From contig NC_135562.1 of NCBI RefSeq assembly GCF_964340395.1, forward strand, positions 69,001 through 127,500: a stretch of DNA of 58,500 nt. The letters run 5' to 3'. The position numbers were made by a program, and so were the translations under genes. The notes beneath the pieces were generated by a model that worked only from the letters and a program-made list of their open reading frames with translations, ran no database searches and was not told the DNA's origin. The DNA is from Glandiceps talaboti (taxonomy: Eukaryota; Hemichordata; Enteropneusta; Spengelidae). Positions within the stretch are counted from its first letter, which is position 1. Each line of letters starts with the position of its first letter. Below are positions 46,677 to 57,146 of this stretch, piece by piece.

Positions 46677-49600
46677 CTAAGTGCCCATTGCATAAAGGAC
46701 ATGTTGATGTTGATGTAGCTAAGCAAAACAAGACAGTAGGATCAACACAGCCAATCAATAGAGATCATGCAACAATAGAGCATGTTGACAATCAACAACC
46801 AGTCCATCGTTGTCAGCAGGAAGCTACTTTATCAGCCAAACAACCAATTGAGCAAGACACAGAGAAACCTTGTACTGTAGTTCATATGAATAAAACTGTG
46901 TCAACCAAAGACGGAACAGAACGATCCATCCGTCCTGCATTCTATGTGGCATCAAGCATACATGGAAGGGAAGTGATTTCATTTATTGACTGTGGGTCCG
47001 AGATCACGATTATATCCAGTCGCATATACAAAGCAATGAAGAGTGCAAAGCAACCACCTCTCTTGCCAGCAACTATTACCGCTCTTCAAGCTGATGGTGT
47101 TACGAAACTACCAGTAATGGGAGAGGCTGATTTTGTGATTAAAGTTGGTCCAAATACCACCCATATAAGGGCTGTGGTTGCTGACATAGGAGAAGATGTG
47201 CTTCTAGGGAATGACTACATCCTGGCTGCACCTGCTGAGATTCGCACCCATTCATTGACCCTAGGATTCCATGAAGGAAGTGTACCACTTTTAGATCAGA
47301 AAGGTGGACATTTAAGTGCAAGAGTTATGACAATGAAAGACATTACTGTGCCAGCTGGTCATGAGATGGTGATACCATGTGTCCTGTCACGGTCAATCCA
47401 AACCAGTAAGTGTGGATTAATTGAACCTACAAAGAGTAAACACCTACAGATGGAAGGAATAATGGTCGGGAGAGCACTTGTGGATACTACAGGTAGGAGT
47501 GTTCCAGTACGCATAATGAACATAAGTACTACTACCCAGGTTATTCCACAGAGGACAACTATAGCCATGGCAACATGTGTTGACACTAGACATGACCCGG
47601 AACCAGTCACCTGTCCACAGTCAGTTGGTTGCGAGACAGGAACAGAACCCTTTAGTGCTGTGCCTCCACATGTACAGTCATTACTTGAGGAGAGTGTGGC
47701 AGCAACTGGTGAAGCATATCGACAGAAGATTACAGGATTTCTGAACAATTGGTCGGATATCTTCTCTAAAGACAAGAGTGATGTTGGTCGTACTAATATC
47801 ACGAAGCATCACATTGATACAGGGGATCACCCTCCGATTAAACAGCAACCCAGACGTCAATCACCCTATGCTCGTGAGGAAACCTCAAAGCTAGTTGACC
47901 AGATGCTTGAGAAAGGAGTGATTGAACCATCTGTCAGCCCCTGGGCAGCACCTGTTGTGCTTGTGAAAAAGAAAGACAATAGCACAAGATTTTGTATAGA
48001 TTATAGAAAACTTAATGACATTACCAGAAAGGATGCTTATGCCATTCCTAGGATTGAAGATAGCATCAACGCCCTTGCCGGAAGTAAGTGGTATAGTACC
48101 CTAGATCTAACATCTGGCTATTGGCAGGTTGAACTTGACTCTGAGGCCAATGAGAAATCTGCATTCACCTGTTGGCGAGGTTTATACCAATGGCGGGTGA
48201 TGCCCTTTGGCCTATGCAACGCCCCTGCCACGTTCCAGCGGCTAATGGAGTGTGTTTTATCAGGATTGCAGTGGGACATCCTCCTCCTCTATTTGGATGA
48301 TGTTATTGTGTACTCTGAGTCTATTGACCACATGCTTAAGCATCTGGATCTTGTATTTCAGCGCTTGCGCAAAGCTGGACTAAAACTAAAGCCTAGCAAG
48401 TGCCATCTTTTCCAGAAGCAAGTAGACTATCTTGGACATCGTGTTTCCGAACACGGCATTGAGACAAACCCTGAGAAGGTTGACACTGTCAAAAACTGGC
48501 CTACTCCAACTAACGTGCATGAAGTAAGAGGATTCCTTGGACTAGCATCTTACTATCGTAGATTTGTTCCAGGATTCTCCACAATAGCAAAGCCTCTCAC
48601 CCAACTGACGGAGAAAGGCAGACCTTTTGAGTGGGACAGTGAGTGTGACATGGCATTTGAAACATTAAGAGACAAACTAATTAATGCCCCTGTACTTGCA
48701 TACCCAATACCAGGAGCACCTTTCATAGTCGATACCGACGCCAGCTACTATGGAATAGGTGCAGTTATATCCCAAATGCAGGATGGTGTTGAGCGCCCTA
48801 TCAGCTATGCCAGCAGGAGCCTTTCAAAGCCTGAGCGCAATTATTGTGTGACACGGAAAGAACTACTGGCTGTTGTTCATTTCGTCAAGCACTTTAGACC
48901 GTATCTCTATGGTCAGCACTTTACTCTACGCACTGACCACAGCTCTCTAAGATGGCTTTTGAACTTTAAGGAGCCGGAAGGCCAGTTAGCGAGATGGATG
49001 GAGGTACTTGGTGAGTATCATTTCACAATTGTCCATCGTCCAGGGAAGCGACACATTAATGCCGACAGTCTGTCAAGACGTCCCTGTCGACAGTGTGGAC
49101 AAGACCATGGTAAGACATTACCTACAGACTCTGTGTTAATTAACAGCCCAGATGACAACACAACCAAAATACTGAGTGGGTCATCTGATGAGTTGCATGT
49201 CAAAGATGCTAGTACACAAACATCTAGCCTGATTCAATCGACTATATCAATGCTGAGCACTAAACAAGATGTTAAGTGTCGGGCCAAGCCTGGATCGCAT
49301 CAGTCAGATGGTGAACAAGACTGTGTAAGGGATGACATACAGGATAATCCCTTGAGTGCTAAGACAATAGCAATTCAGCATGTTTGGGACTCTAGTAAAC
49401 TACGGAGACTACAGTTGGAAGATCCAAGCATCCAACCAGTTTTAGCTGCTATGGAACAATGTTCAGATCCACCACAATGGAAGGCAGTATCACACCTGAG
49501 CAAAGCTACTAAAGCCTACTGGAATGCCTGGAGCCAGCTGAAGGTGATTGATGGTGTTTTACATCGCATATGGGAGTCCACAGATGGCGAGCAGAAGCGT

Positions 49601-50986
49601 ACACTACTGATAGTTCCTGCATCATTGAGGAAAGAGGTGTTCTATGAACTGCACTCCTCGAAAACAGCAGCCCATCTTGGAGTCTACAAAACTAAGCAGA
49701 AACTCTGTCAACGTTATTATTGGCATGGATTAACAGCTGATGTGAGATCCATGGTTCGACGATGTGACACTTGTGCAGCAAGGAAGACTACAGGTCGTAA
49801 ACGACAAGGCCCCTTACAACAATACCTTGTTGGCGCCCCATTGGAGAGGATAGCCTTCGACATTCTTGGGCCCTTACCAATTACAGAACGAGGAAATAGG
49901 TGGATACTGGTCATAGGTGACTATTTCACTAAGTGGATAGAATCCTACCCTATCCCTAACCAGGAAGCCACCACAGTCGCCCGAAAGTTAGTTGATGAAT
50001 TCATTGCTAGATTCGGCGTCCCTCGCACGCTACATTCAGATCAGGGACGCAACTTTGAGTCTGCAGTGATGGCAGAGACTTGTAAACTTCTTGGCATCAG
50101 TAAAACCAGAACTACGGCGTACAATCCGAAATCGGACGGATTTATAGAACGTTTCAACAAAACTCTCGTACAGACTGTCTCTGTACTTGTAGATCCAAGT
50201 CAAGAAGACTGGGACCTTGTCATACCATATGCTATGATGGCATATAGAAGTGCTGTCCAAGAAAGCACGGGTGAGACACCTAATATGCTCATGTTAGGGA
50301 GAGAGGTAGAATTACCAGTGGATATTCTCTCCCAACCCCTTCCAGAGCAGAATGACATATCAACAGATTATGCCCAACGGCTTCGTGATAATCTGCAGCA
50401 AGCCCATGAGCGAGCAAGAACTGGATTGCAGAAGAGTGCCATTGCCCAGAAAAGACACTATGAAGTTGGTGTGCATGGCAATTCCTTAGAACCTGGACAA
50501 TTTGTTTGGTTGCGTATTGCTGCATTCAAGCGAGGTAAATCCAAGAAACTCACAGCCCGTCATTGGGATGGACCATACTTGGTCATTGACAAGCTGAGTG
50601 CAGTCACATTTCGTGTGCAACGCAGTCGACATTCTAAGCCTAAAGTCATACACTATGATCGACTTAAACCCTATGAAGGTACACAGGCAGAAGACTGGAG
50701 GAAAGAAAGTGACATGAAGACTTCTGTCAAACAAGAACCTCTGATACCTGATGTGCATTCTACGGATATAAAGCCAGAACCATTACATGATAATCATGTG
50801 AAGGAAGAGACTAACCAAGACCCTAATAATGACAATATCATAGAACCAGACAATTCTTTGATTATAAAAACCCACAATAATGACAGTGATTATGTTGAAG
50901 AGTCAACTCCAGTCAAGCATGAAACATCCTCAAGTCGCAGATATCCCTGCAGAAGACGGAGGACACCAAAATACTTTGGCTGGTAA
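46517..50986 (+). CDS. pol: retrotransposon Pol (protease, RT, RNase H, integrase)
   Basis: Enzymatic polyprotein in the -1 frame relative to gag. The frame opens just after a TGA (46514-46516) and starts with TTG, not ATG, so it is probably made only by frameshifting near 46538. Domains, counting from the frame opening: retropepsin with DCGS at 158-161; RT with LDLTSGYWQVELD, FGLCNAPATFQRLM and YLDD at 592-595; RNase H starting VDTDAS (D739, D741) and RTDHSSLRWLL; integrase HHCC zinc finger (LHSSKTAAHLG to CDTCAARK); DDE core D1115, D1175, E1211 with the usual 35-residue spacing; GPYLV module near 1350. The C-terminal tail is acidic then basic, ends RTPKYFGW and shows no chromodomain. No stop codons or frameshifts interrupt it. 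Confidence 0.96.
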   Translation: MPNQPSAGKRQWAGTKGPTPAHRQSEAQPKGSQHTRECTQHGTTNLQVPVQPVTKCPLHKGHVDVDVAKQNKTVGSTQPINRDHATIEHVDNQQPVHRCQQEATLSAKQPIEQDTEKPCTVVHMNKTVSTKDGTERSIRPAFYVASSIHGREVISFIDCGSEITIISSRIYKAMKSAKQPPLLPATITALQADGVTKLPVMGEADFVIKVGPNTTHIRAVVADIGEDVLLGNDYILAAPAEIRTHSLTLGFHEGSVPLLDQKGGHLSARVMTMKDITVPAGHEMVIPCVLSRSIQTSKCGLIEPTKSKHLQMEGIMVGRALVDTTGRSVPVRIMNISTTTQVIPQRTTIAMATCVDTRHDPEPVTCPQSVGCETGTEPFSAVPPHVQSLLEESVAATGEAYRQKITGFLNNWSDIFSKDKSDVGRTNITKHHIDTGDHPPIKQQPRRQSPYAREETSKLVDQMLEKGVIEPSVSPWAAPVVLVKKKDNSTRFCIDYRKLNDITRKDAYAIPRIEDSINALAGSKWYSTLDLTSGYWQVELDSEANEKSAFTCWRGLYQWRVMPFGLCNAPATFQRLMECVLSGLQWDILLLYLDDVIVYSESIDHMLKHLDLVFQRLRKAGLKLKPSKCHLFQKQVDYLGHRVSEHGIETNPEKVDTVKNWPTPTNVHEVRGFLGLASYYRRFVPGFSTIAKPLTQLTEKGRPFEWDSECDMAFETLRDKLINAPVLAYPIPGAPFIVDTDASYYGIGAVISQMQDGVERPISYASRSLSKPERNYCVTRKELLAVVHFVKHFRPYLYGQHFTLRTDHSSLRWLLNFKEPEGQLARWMEVLGEYHFTIVHRPGKRHINADSLSRRPCRQCGQDHGKTLPTDSVLINSPDDNTTKILSGSSDELHVKDASTQTSSLIQSTISMLSTKQDVKCRAKPGSHQSDGEQDCVRDDIQDNPLSAKTIAIQHVWDSSKLRRLQLEDPSIQPVLAAMEQCSDPPQWKAVSHLSKATKAYWNAWSQLKVIDGVLHRIWESTDGEQKRTLLIVPASLRKEVFYELHSSKTAAHLGVYKTKQKLCQRYYWHGLTADVRSMVRRCDTCAARKTTGRKRQGPLQQYLVGAPLERIAFDILGPLPITERGNRWILVIGDYFTKWIESYPIPNQEATTVARKLVDEFIARFGVPRTLHSDQGRNFESAVMAETCKLLGISKTRTTAYNPKSDGFIERFNKTLVQTVSVLVDPSQEDWDLVIPYAMMAYRSAVQESTGETPNMLMLGREVELPVDILSQPLPEQNDISTDYAQRLRDNLQQAHERARTGLQKSAIAQKRHYEVGVHGNSLEPGQFVWLRIAAFKRGKSKKLTARHWDGPYLVIDKLSAVTFRVQRSRHSKPKVIHYDRLKPYEGTQAEDWRKESDMKTSVKQEPLIPDVHSTDIKPEPLHDNHVKEETNQDPNNDNIIEPDNSLIIKTHNNDSDYVEESTPVKHETSSSRRYPCRRRRTPKYFGW
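46538..46598 (+). promoter_or_regulatory. -1 ribosomal frameshift signal between gag and pol
   Basis: Heptamer G-GAA-AAC (46538-46544, gag frame), 5-nt spacer, then a perfect 9-bp GC-rich stem: TGGGCTGGG (46550-46558) with CCCAGCCCA (46573-46581), 14-nt loop. Loop bases GGGCC (46564-46568) can also pair with GGCCC at 46594-46598, giving an H-type pseudoknot. The direction matches the offset of pol. The heptamer is not a perfect X-XXY-YYZ, but a P-site G:U pair would tolerate the shift. Confidence 0.75.
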
Positions 50987-51932
50987 TGTGTTTCAGAATT
51001 CATAAAAACGCAAATATTTAGTTTTTGAATAGATAATCAATATTTTATTTATACAGTAACCCAAGGCAGAACCCTTAGTAATCAACGTGTGTGCTGTTGC
51101 TATAGGATATTACCCTCTGCTTGGAATATGTAATTTGCAGCATACCCGTATAGTGGAGAGGTTCATACCTGGACCATATGCATGCTCAGTGCACACCTGA
51201 TAACTTGGAGTACAGCATAGCTAATTGTGGAGCACCATGTATGACATCAGTGTTAGTTATATATAACTAGATGGTCATCATGGTTGGCAAAGTGCAGCCC
51301 TGTATTCAAGTGCCTTGTGTTTACAGAAGTACTCTAGAAAGTGTGTAGTCAACTGTCTGCAGGATATGGAAGCAGATTGTGGCTGTTGATACCTGGAGGG
51401 ATTGTGGTTATTCCCATAGGAGGTCGTTAGCATTTTGACCCTGGATTTGCTGCCATTGTTTCAGATGAGTGAAGTCAATAGGATTTTCAACAAGGTTGCG
51501 GATAACTCGAATTACTGAGTGCACCTGTAGCATGGAAATTCGGAGATATGACTCGGGAACTTAATTATCTGTATGCAGGCTGTGAGTTAATCCTTGACAA
51601 ATTGTGCCTCATTGAATGGAATTCAACGGACTCTACCCTTGGGATGTTATCGTGTGCCAATGGACGTTAATAAGAAGAGGAAATCTTATTGTGACAGTCG
51701 GACAGTTGATGATAACTTTCGCCGAGAACTTTGTGAAATTTTTCATTTATTTTAACTATCGCATTTTTGTTTGGACCCTTGCAAATTAAGACTCTTATAT
51801 TGAACCCTAAAGTAACATTTTCACGGACAACATTTGCATGCTTGTAGTTTAGTAGTGCTTTTCTTATTTCAATTCATTTTTTAGGTAAGTTACTGACTTT
51901 GGTTGGGACTTCAAAGTCTCAGCAGGGGGCTA
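50987..51932 (+). other. retrotransposon 3' non-coding stretch with polypurine tract
   Basis: No reading frame of note between the pol stop and the 3' LTR. The purine-rich agcagggggc ending at 51930 is the likely polypurine tract, a few bases before the LTR start at 51933. No env-like sequence was seen. Confidence 0.75.
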
Positions 51933-52485
51933 TGTGACGGTACGAGCCGCCACCTCATAAGATTTATTTAGTAGTTACCATATTACTGTTTGTTAGACCC
52001 AAAGCGTGTTATTGGGACAGCTAGTACTTTAATTTGTGGAGCTGGGTCATTTTCACTATTTCTGGACCAATCCGGAAGAACTACGTCACCTCCGGACAGT
52101 TAGTAACATTGTAGCCAGTTTGGGCGGGAAATACCCAGGTTTACATGTGGTTTGTAGTTTTACGGAGAGTCGAGCGTGAACCGTCGAGTAGTGCGGACCG
52201 GTGTGTTGTAAGGTCCGGTTAGTTGTAGTATGCAGACCGTAGTATGTAAGGTCTGGTATTGCAAACCCATGAACTGTAGTACGTTGATGGTGGAGAATAA
52301 AGTACGGCTGATGTGTTGAACTGTAGGCGATTGGTTATCGTTTTATTCGCATCCTGTGGGACGTTAACCCCACGGCGAGGACGCGCTCCAATATAACTCA
52401 GCAGCGGGAACCCAAGGTAAATTTACACAGCTCTGTCTATGGCCGATGGTTTGATCGGCTGGGGAATAGACGGGCGATTGTGACA
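51933..52485 (+). repeat. 3' LTR (553 bp)
   Basis: Same length and, as read, same sequence as 43499-44051. Followed by acatg, matching the acat before the 5' LTR. Confidence 0.95.
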
Positions 52486-52539
52486 ACATGATAAGGTTCA
52501 GTAGTGCTATAGGCATGGCAAAGTGTTTGCCTGTCTGTC

Positions 52540-53895
52540 TCTCTGTCTGTCTGTCTGTCTGTCTGTCTGCCTGTACTGTGTAAACAACTTGAAGTCAAAA
52601 ACCGCTGGACCGATTGCCACGTTATTTGGTGGGTGTATTACCTTTGGTGTCTAGTTGGGAAATTGTTCAAATCAAGATGATCTTACCACCGGTGTGCGTT
52701 TTGGGTTAAAAAATATGATTTTTGGTTTTAAAAAAACTACTAGGCAGATCGGTCTGAAATTTGGTGGGAACATTATTAAGGGTGTTAAGATTAAGAAGTA
52801 TCAGCGACATGATGATCCTATCAGTGATATGCAAATTAGGGCTAAAAATGTGTCTTTTTGGTCAAAAATCTTTGATTCCAAAACTACTCAGCAGATTGGA
52901 CTGAAATTTAATGGGAATGCACCTGGGGGTGTATAGATGAAGAAATGTCAAGCATATAATGATTTCATCAGTGACATGCAAATTAGGTGTAAAAATATGA
53001 ATTTTGGCCAAAAACTTCAATCTCAAAAAATACTCAGTCAATGAGACTGAAACTTGGTAAGATGTTTTTAGAATTGTTATTCTGCAGATTTTCTTCAAAA
53101 TATTTTGACACAATTAGCCCTAGCAACCATAACCGCGCTTTTAGCAACAACCAAATGGCAGTATATTTTGTTTAAATAACATCATCTGGTAGGCAAGTGA
53201 GTAAACATTCAAAAAATGTATGCAAATATCCCTAGCAACCATGACCGCGCCCATAGCAACAGCTAAACAGTGGTGTCTTTCACAAATATAACAGGGATTC
53301 TTAGACAAGTGAACAAACATTCAAAAAGTGTATGCAAATATGCCTAGTAACAAGACCTTGCCCACGGCAACAGCCAAATGGCCACATATATTGCAAAGAT
53401 AACAACAAAGATTAATAGACAAGTGAATAAGCATTCAAAAAATGTATGTAAATGTGCCTAGCAACAAGACCACGCCAATAGCCACAGCCAAATGATCACG
53501 TATATTTTCAAAGATAACAGGGATTAATAGGCAAATGAATAAAACATTCAAAAAAATGTACGCAAATATACCTAGCAGCAAGAACACGCCCATAGCAACA
53601 GCCAAATGATCATGTATATTACAAAGATAACATCAGGGATTCATAGACAGGGAACGAACATTCAAAAAATGTATATAAATATGTCTAGCAACATGACCAC
53701 GCCCATAGCAACAGCCAAATGATCGCAAATATTGCAAAGATAACAACAGGGTTGGATAGGCAACTGGATAATCATTGAGCAAATGAACACCTACACCTAG
53801 CATAGATCAGCATGTGCGTAAACATTTTTTTTTTAAACTGTTCAGTTGTGCTACAACGCCATTGGCGCTATTTTTGCTATGGTAAATAAGTTCAT
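52540..53895 (+). repeat. long interspersed repeat, copy 3 (most complete)
   Basis: Starts with a tctgtctg run and aactcaaa-like block, passes through tttggtgggtgtattacct, ttgattccaaaactact, a single tttcatcagtgacatgcaaa phrase, then about five cctagcaac / ccatagcaacagc ~105-bp sub-repeats. Ends cgccattggcgctattttt. It gives the consensus order for copies 1, 2 and 4. No long frame is present. Confidence 0.7.
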
Positions 53896-54057
53896 GAAGT
53901 TACTAGATTAGTGTGGCTGCTTTAGTTTATGCAATGCATGTTTTGCTATTTTATGTTCAAGATTGTTGTCATTCTGATAAGGATCATCGACATAGACAGA
54001 TTGTAGCTCAATGCTTTTTACGAATTTAAACTGTATTTTACAATCTTTGTAATTCGG

Positions 54058-54134
54058 CAAACACACACACATACACGCACACACACACACACACATACAC
54101 ACACACACACACTCACACACACACACACACACTA
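54058..54134. repeat. (CA)n microsatellite
   Basis: CA-rich run with occasional tac, gcac and ctc interruptions. Confidence 0.95.
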
Positions 54135-54257
54135 TCACCACGACTGCCATTTTAAAATATATGTCGTTGTAGTTTATTCTCTCCTCATCACTCCTGCAAA
54201 TTAATTCACTACATGGTTGTCAGCAGTGATTTGATTCGCATTGTCTCATATTACTTT

Positions 54258-54605
54258 ACCTAAATCTAACCTTAATCCAAACCCTGAACCTAAACCTAAC
54301 CTTAATCCAAACCCTGAACCTAAACCTAACCTTAATCCAAACCCTGAACCTAAATCTAACCTTAATCCAAACCCTGAACCTAAATCTAACCTTAATCCAA
54401 ACCCTGAACCTAAATCTAACCTTAATCCAAACCCTGAACCTAAATCTAACCTTAATCCAAACCCTGAACCTAAATCTAACCTTAATCCAAACCCTGAACC
54501 TAAACCTAACCTTAATCCAAACCCTGAACCTAAACCTAACCTTAATCCAAACCCTGAACCTAAATCTAACCTTAATCCAAACCCTGAACCTAAACCTAAC
54601 CCCAA
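54258..54605. repeat. 30-bp minisatellite, ~11 copies
   Basis: The unit is aaccctgaacctaaaycta, accttaatcc. Its length is a multiple of three, so both strands show long open frames (NPEPK repeats and GLGSGFGL repeats) that are not genes. The cctaa phrases recall telomeric DNA, but the period is 30 bp. Confidence 0.95.
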
Positions 54606-55080
54606 TCCTACCCTAACTGGTGTGGCAGCAGTGGGATGCTAAATTCCCCAAAAATGCAAAATTAGCAGTCAAAGTAAAATGCGACCCTTCCCTTATCCCT
54701 ATTTTCTAAAATATGGTCATCCCCCGTGAACCGATTTGTAAAAGGTTACCAGCAGTAATTCATGATGGAGAAAATAAGACGGGTATGATACGAGTGTAAA
54801 ATAAATATAAACAGGGTAACATCTTTCTTATGAACTCTTGTAATAAATATTCTAATTGTTGGTTTATGTTACATGTATTATAAAATAAGCGAAGTAATTT
54901 ACAAAAAAATGACAAATTTATCGCTTTATCACTGAAACTATAGACGTTAGACAATTAACATCCAAGCTGAAACTGGATTGCTAGAAATACTATATGGAAT
55001 ATTAAATGCAAATGCTCCGTGCACTCTATTACAAAATCGTGCGCTTTTGTAATTGTCAATGAAGAATTAAAATCCTTTGA
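54606..55080. other. no feature seen
   Basis: AT-rich unique sequence between two minisatellites. No frame or motif recognised. Confidence 0.5.
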
Positions 55081-55084
55081 TAAA

Positions 55085-56420
55085 ATGTATCAATGGCCTA
55101 GTGCTGAGTGATGATACAATCCATTCTATACCCTGGTGCTGAGTAATGTTGCAATCCATTCAATGGCTCGGTGTTGAATGATACTATAATCCATTCAATA
55201 GCCTGGTGGTACATGGTGAGTGACGATACGACCCTTTCACTGGCCTTGTGCTGAGTGATGCTACAATCCATTCACTGGCCTTGTGCTGAGTGATGCTACA
55301 ATCCATTCAATGGCCTTGTGATGAGTGATGCTACAATCCATTCAATACCCTGGTGCTAAGTCATGCTACAATCCATTCAATGCTCTAGTGCTAAGTCATG
55401 CTACAATCCATTCAATACCCTGGTGCTAAGTCATGCTACAATCCATTCAATACCCTGGTGCTAAGTCATGCTACAATCCATTCAATACCCTGGTGCTAAG
55501 TCATGTTACAATCCATTCAATACCCTGGTGCTAAGTCATGCTACAATCCATTCAATACCCTGGTGCTAAGTCATGTTACAATCCATTCAATACCCTGGTG
55601 CTAAGTCATGTTACAATCCATTCAATACCCTGGTGCTAAGTCATGCTACAATCCATTCAATACCCTGGTGCTAAGTCATGCTACAATCCATTCAATGCTC
55701 TGGTGCTGAGTGATGCTACAATCCATTCAATACCCCGGTGCTGAGTAATGTTCTAATCTATTCAATGGCCTGGTGTTGTAATCCATTCAATGCCCTGGTG
55801 CTGAGTGATGCTACAATCCATTTAGATGCCCGGTGCTGAGTGATACTACAATCCATTCAGTGGCCTGGTGCTGAGTCATGCCACAATCCATTCAATGGCC
55901 CGGTGCTGTGTCACAATATAATCCATTCAGTGGCCTGGTGCTCAGTGATGCTGCAATCCATTCAATGGCCTGGTGCTGAGTGACAACCTAATCCATGTAA
56001 TGCCCTGGTGCTGAGTGACACTACTATCCATTCAATAGCCTGATGCTGAGTGACACTACAATCCATCCAATGACGTGCTGAGTGACACTACAATCCATCC
56101 AATGACCTAGTGCTGAGTGACACTACAATCCATTTAATGACCTGGTGCTGAGTGACACTACAATCCAACCAATGACCTAGTGCTGAGTGACACTACAATC
56201 CATCCAATGACCTAGTGCTGAGTGACACTACAATCCATCCAATGACCTGGTGCTGAGTGACACTACAATCCATCCAATGACCTAGTGCTGAGTGACACTA
56301 CAATCCATCCAATGACCTGGTGCTGAGTGACACTACAATCCATTTAATGGCCTGGTGCTGAGTGATACTACGACCCTTTCACCGGCCTTGTGCTGAGTGA
56401 TTCTATAATCCTTGTAAGGA
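55085..56420. repeat. 35-bp minisatellite, ~37 copies, uniform centre and divergent edges
   Basis: The unit is ctacaatccattcaatac, cctggtgctaagtcatg. The copies between about 55330 and 55700 are nearly identical; those toward both ends show more substitutions and length changes. This is the pattern expected if unequal exchange homogenises the middle. Confidence 0.95.
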
Positions 56421-56496
56421 GTGATTCTACAAAGCATTCAATATGTTGTTCGTGATAGGTGTTGGTGACGATCGACTGTCGTGTACGCTTCATGAA

Positions 56497-56619
<123 letters not shown>

Positions 56620-56867
56620 TTAATTGTTTGTCTTCTTTTGTTTCCCCGTAGGTGGACATAGTCATGCTTAGCAGAAGATGCAGCAAAACCATGTCCTTTT
56701 AAATTAAAGTCCTTGATCGACCTCTTGACCTCAGCAATCTCAAGACGTTTTGACTTTTCATAGTCTAAACTCGTGGTTTCATATATTCTGATTTCGCAAT
56801 AACTTGATTACAGTTCTATTACATCAAGAAGACGGTCATTTACACCGTCTTTTAATGAACCGAGTCA

Positions 56868-57146
56868 ATGTTTCCAAACCAAAATACGGACGGTAAAGAC
56901 TACTCGAAGTCTTCGATAGTCAATCAGCCACACTCCCCACCGCTCTTGGATGTCAACCCGTACGTGCAAACATCGGAGCAATTTCAAACATCCGATAACA
57001 AAGCCGGCACGGGTGGCGGCCACACGAGGAACATTACGAGGAGTTTGTATAGTTTATGCGAAGGGTTGTTTGTCAACTTTGGCGCAGTGTCCGGACGTAG
57101 CAGCAGAGTTCATCCAACCGAAGAACCTTCTGAGGCTAGGAAAGAG
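56868..57146 (+). CDS. possible coding exon of an unrecognised gene
   Basis: An ATG-started frame runs 93 codons to a candidate donor (GAG|GTAGTG at 57147). Base composition is more GC-rich than the surroundings (for example 56930-57130), and the residues are mixed rather than repetitive: QPHSPPLLDVNPYVQTSEQ, then TRSLYSLCEGLFVNFGAVSG and HPTEEPSEARKE. After 57147 the frame continues open to 57359 but becomes AT-rich and intron-like. I do not recognise the protein and no second exon was identified, so it may be a first exon whose partner lies beyond the window. Confidence 0.4.

Larger units (their letters stand above)
43499..52485 (+). mobile_element. intact Ty3/gypsy-type LTR retrotransposon
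   Basis: 8,987-bp element: 5' LTR, primer-binding site, gag, pol in the -1 frame, a ~946-bp non-coding stretch, polypurine tract, 3' LTR. The order protease, RT, RNase H, integrase is that of Ty3/gypsy elements. The flanks show acat (or aacat, depending on where the LTR boundary is drawn) on both sides as target duplication. The LTRs look identical and neither main frame is broken. Insertion therefore appears very recent and the copy could still be active. There is no env-like frame and no chromodomain motif. Confidence 0.95.

Noticed and set aside
54258-54605. Interstitial telomere
   Set aside because: cctaa phrases occur but the period is 30 bp and no TTAGGG/CCCTAA hexamer array is present.
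54241-54642. NPEPK-repeat frame and its minus-strand GLGSGF counterpart
   Set aside because: Both strands of a 30-bp minisatellite; no splice or start context.
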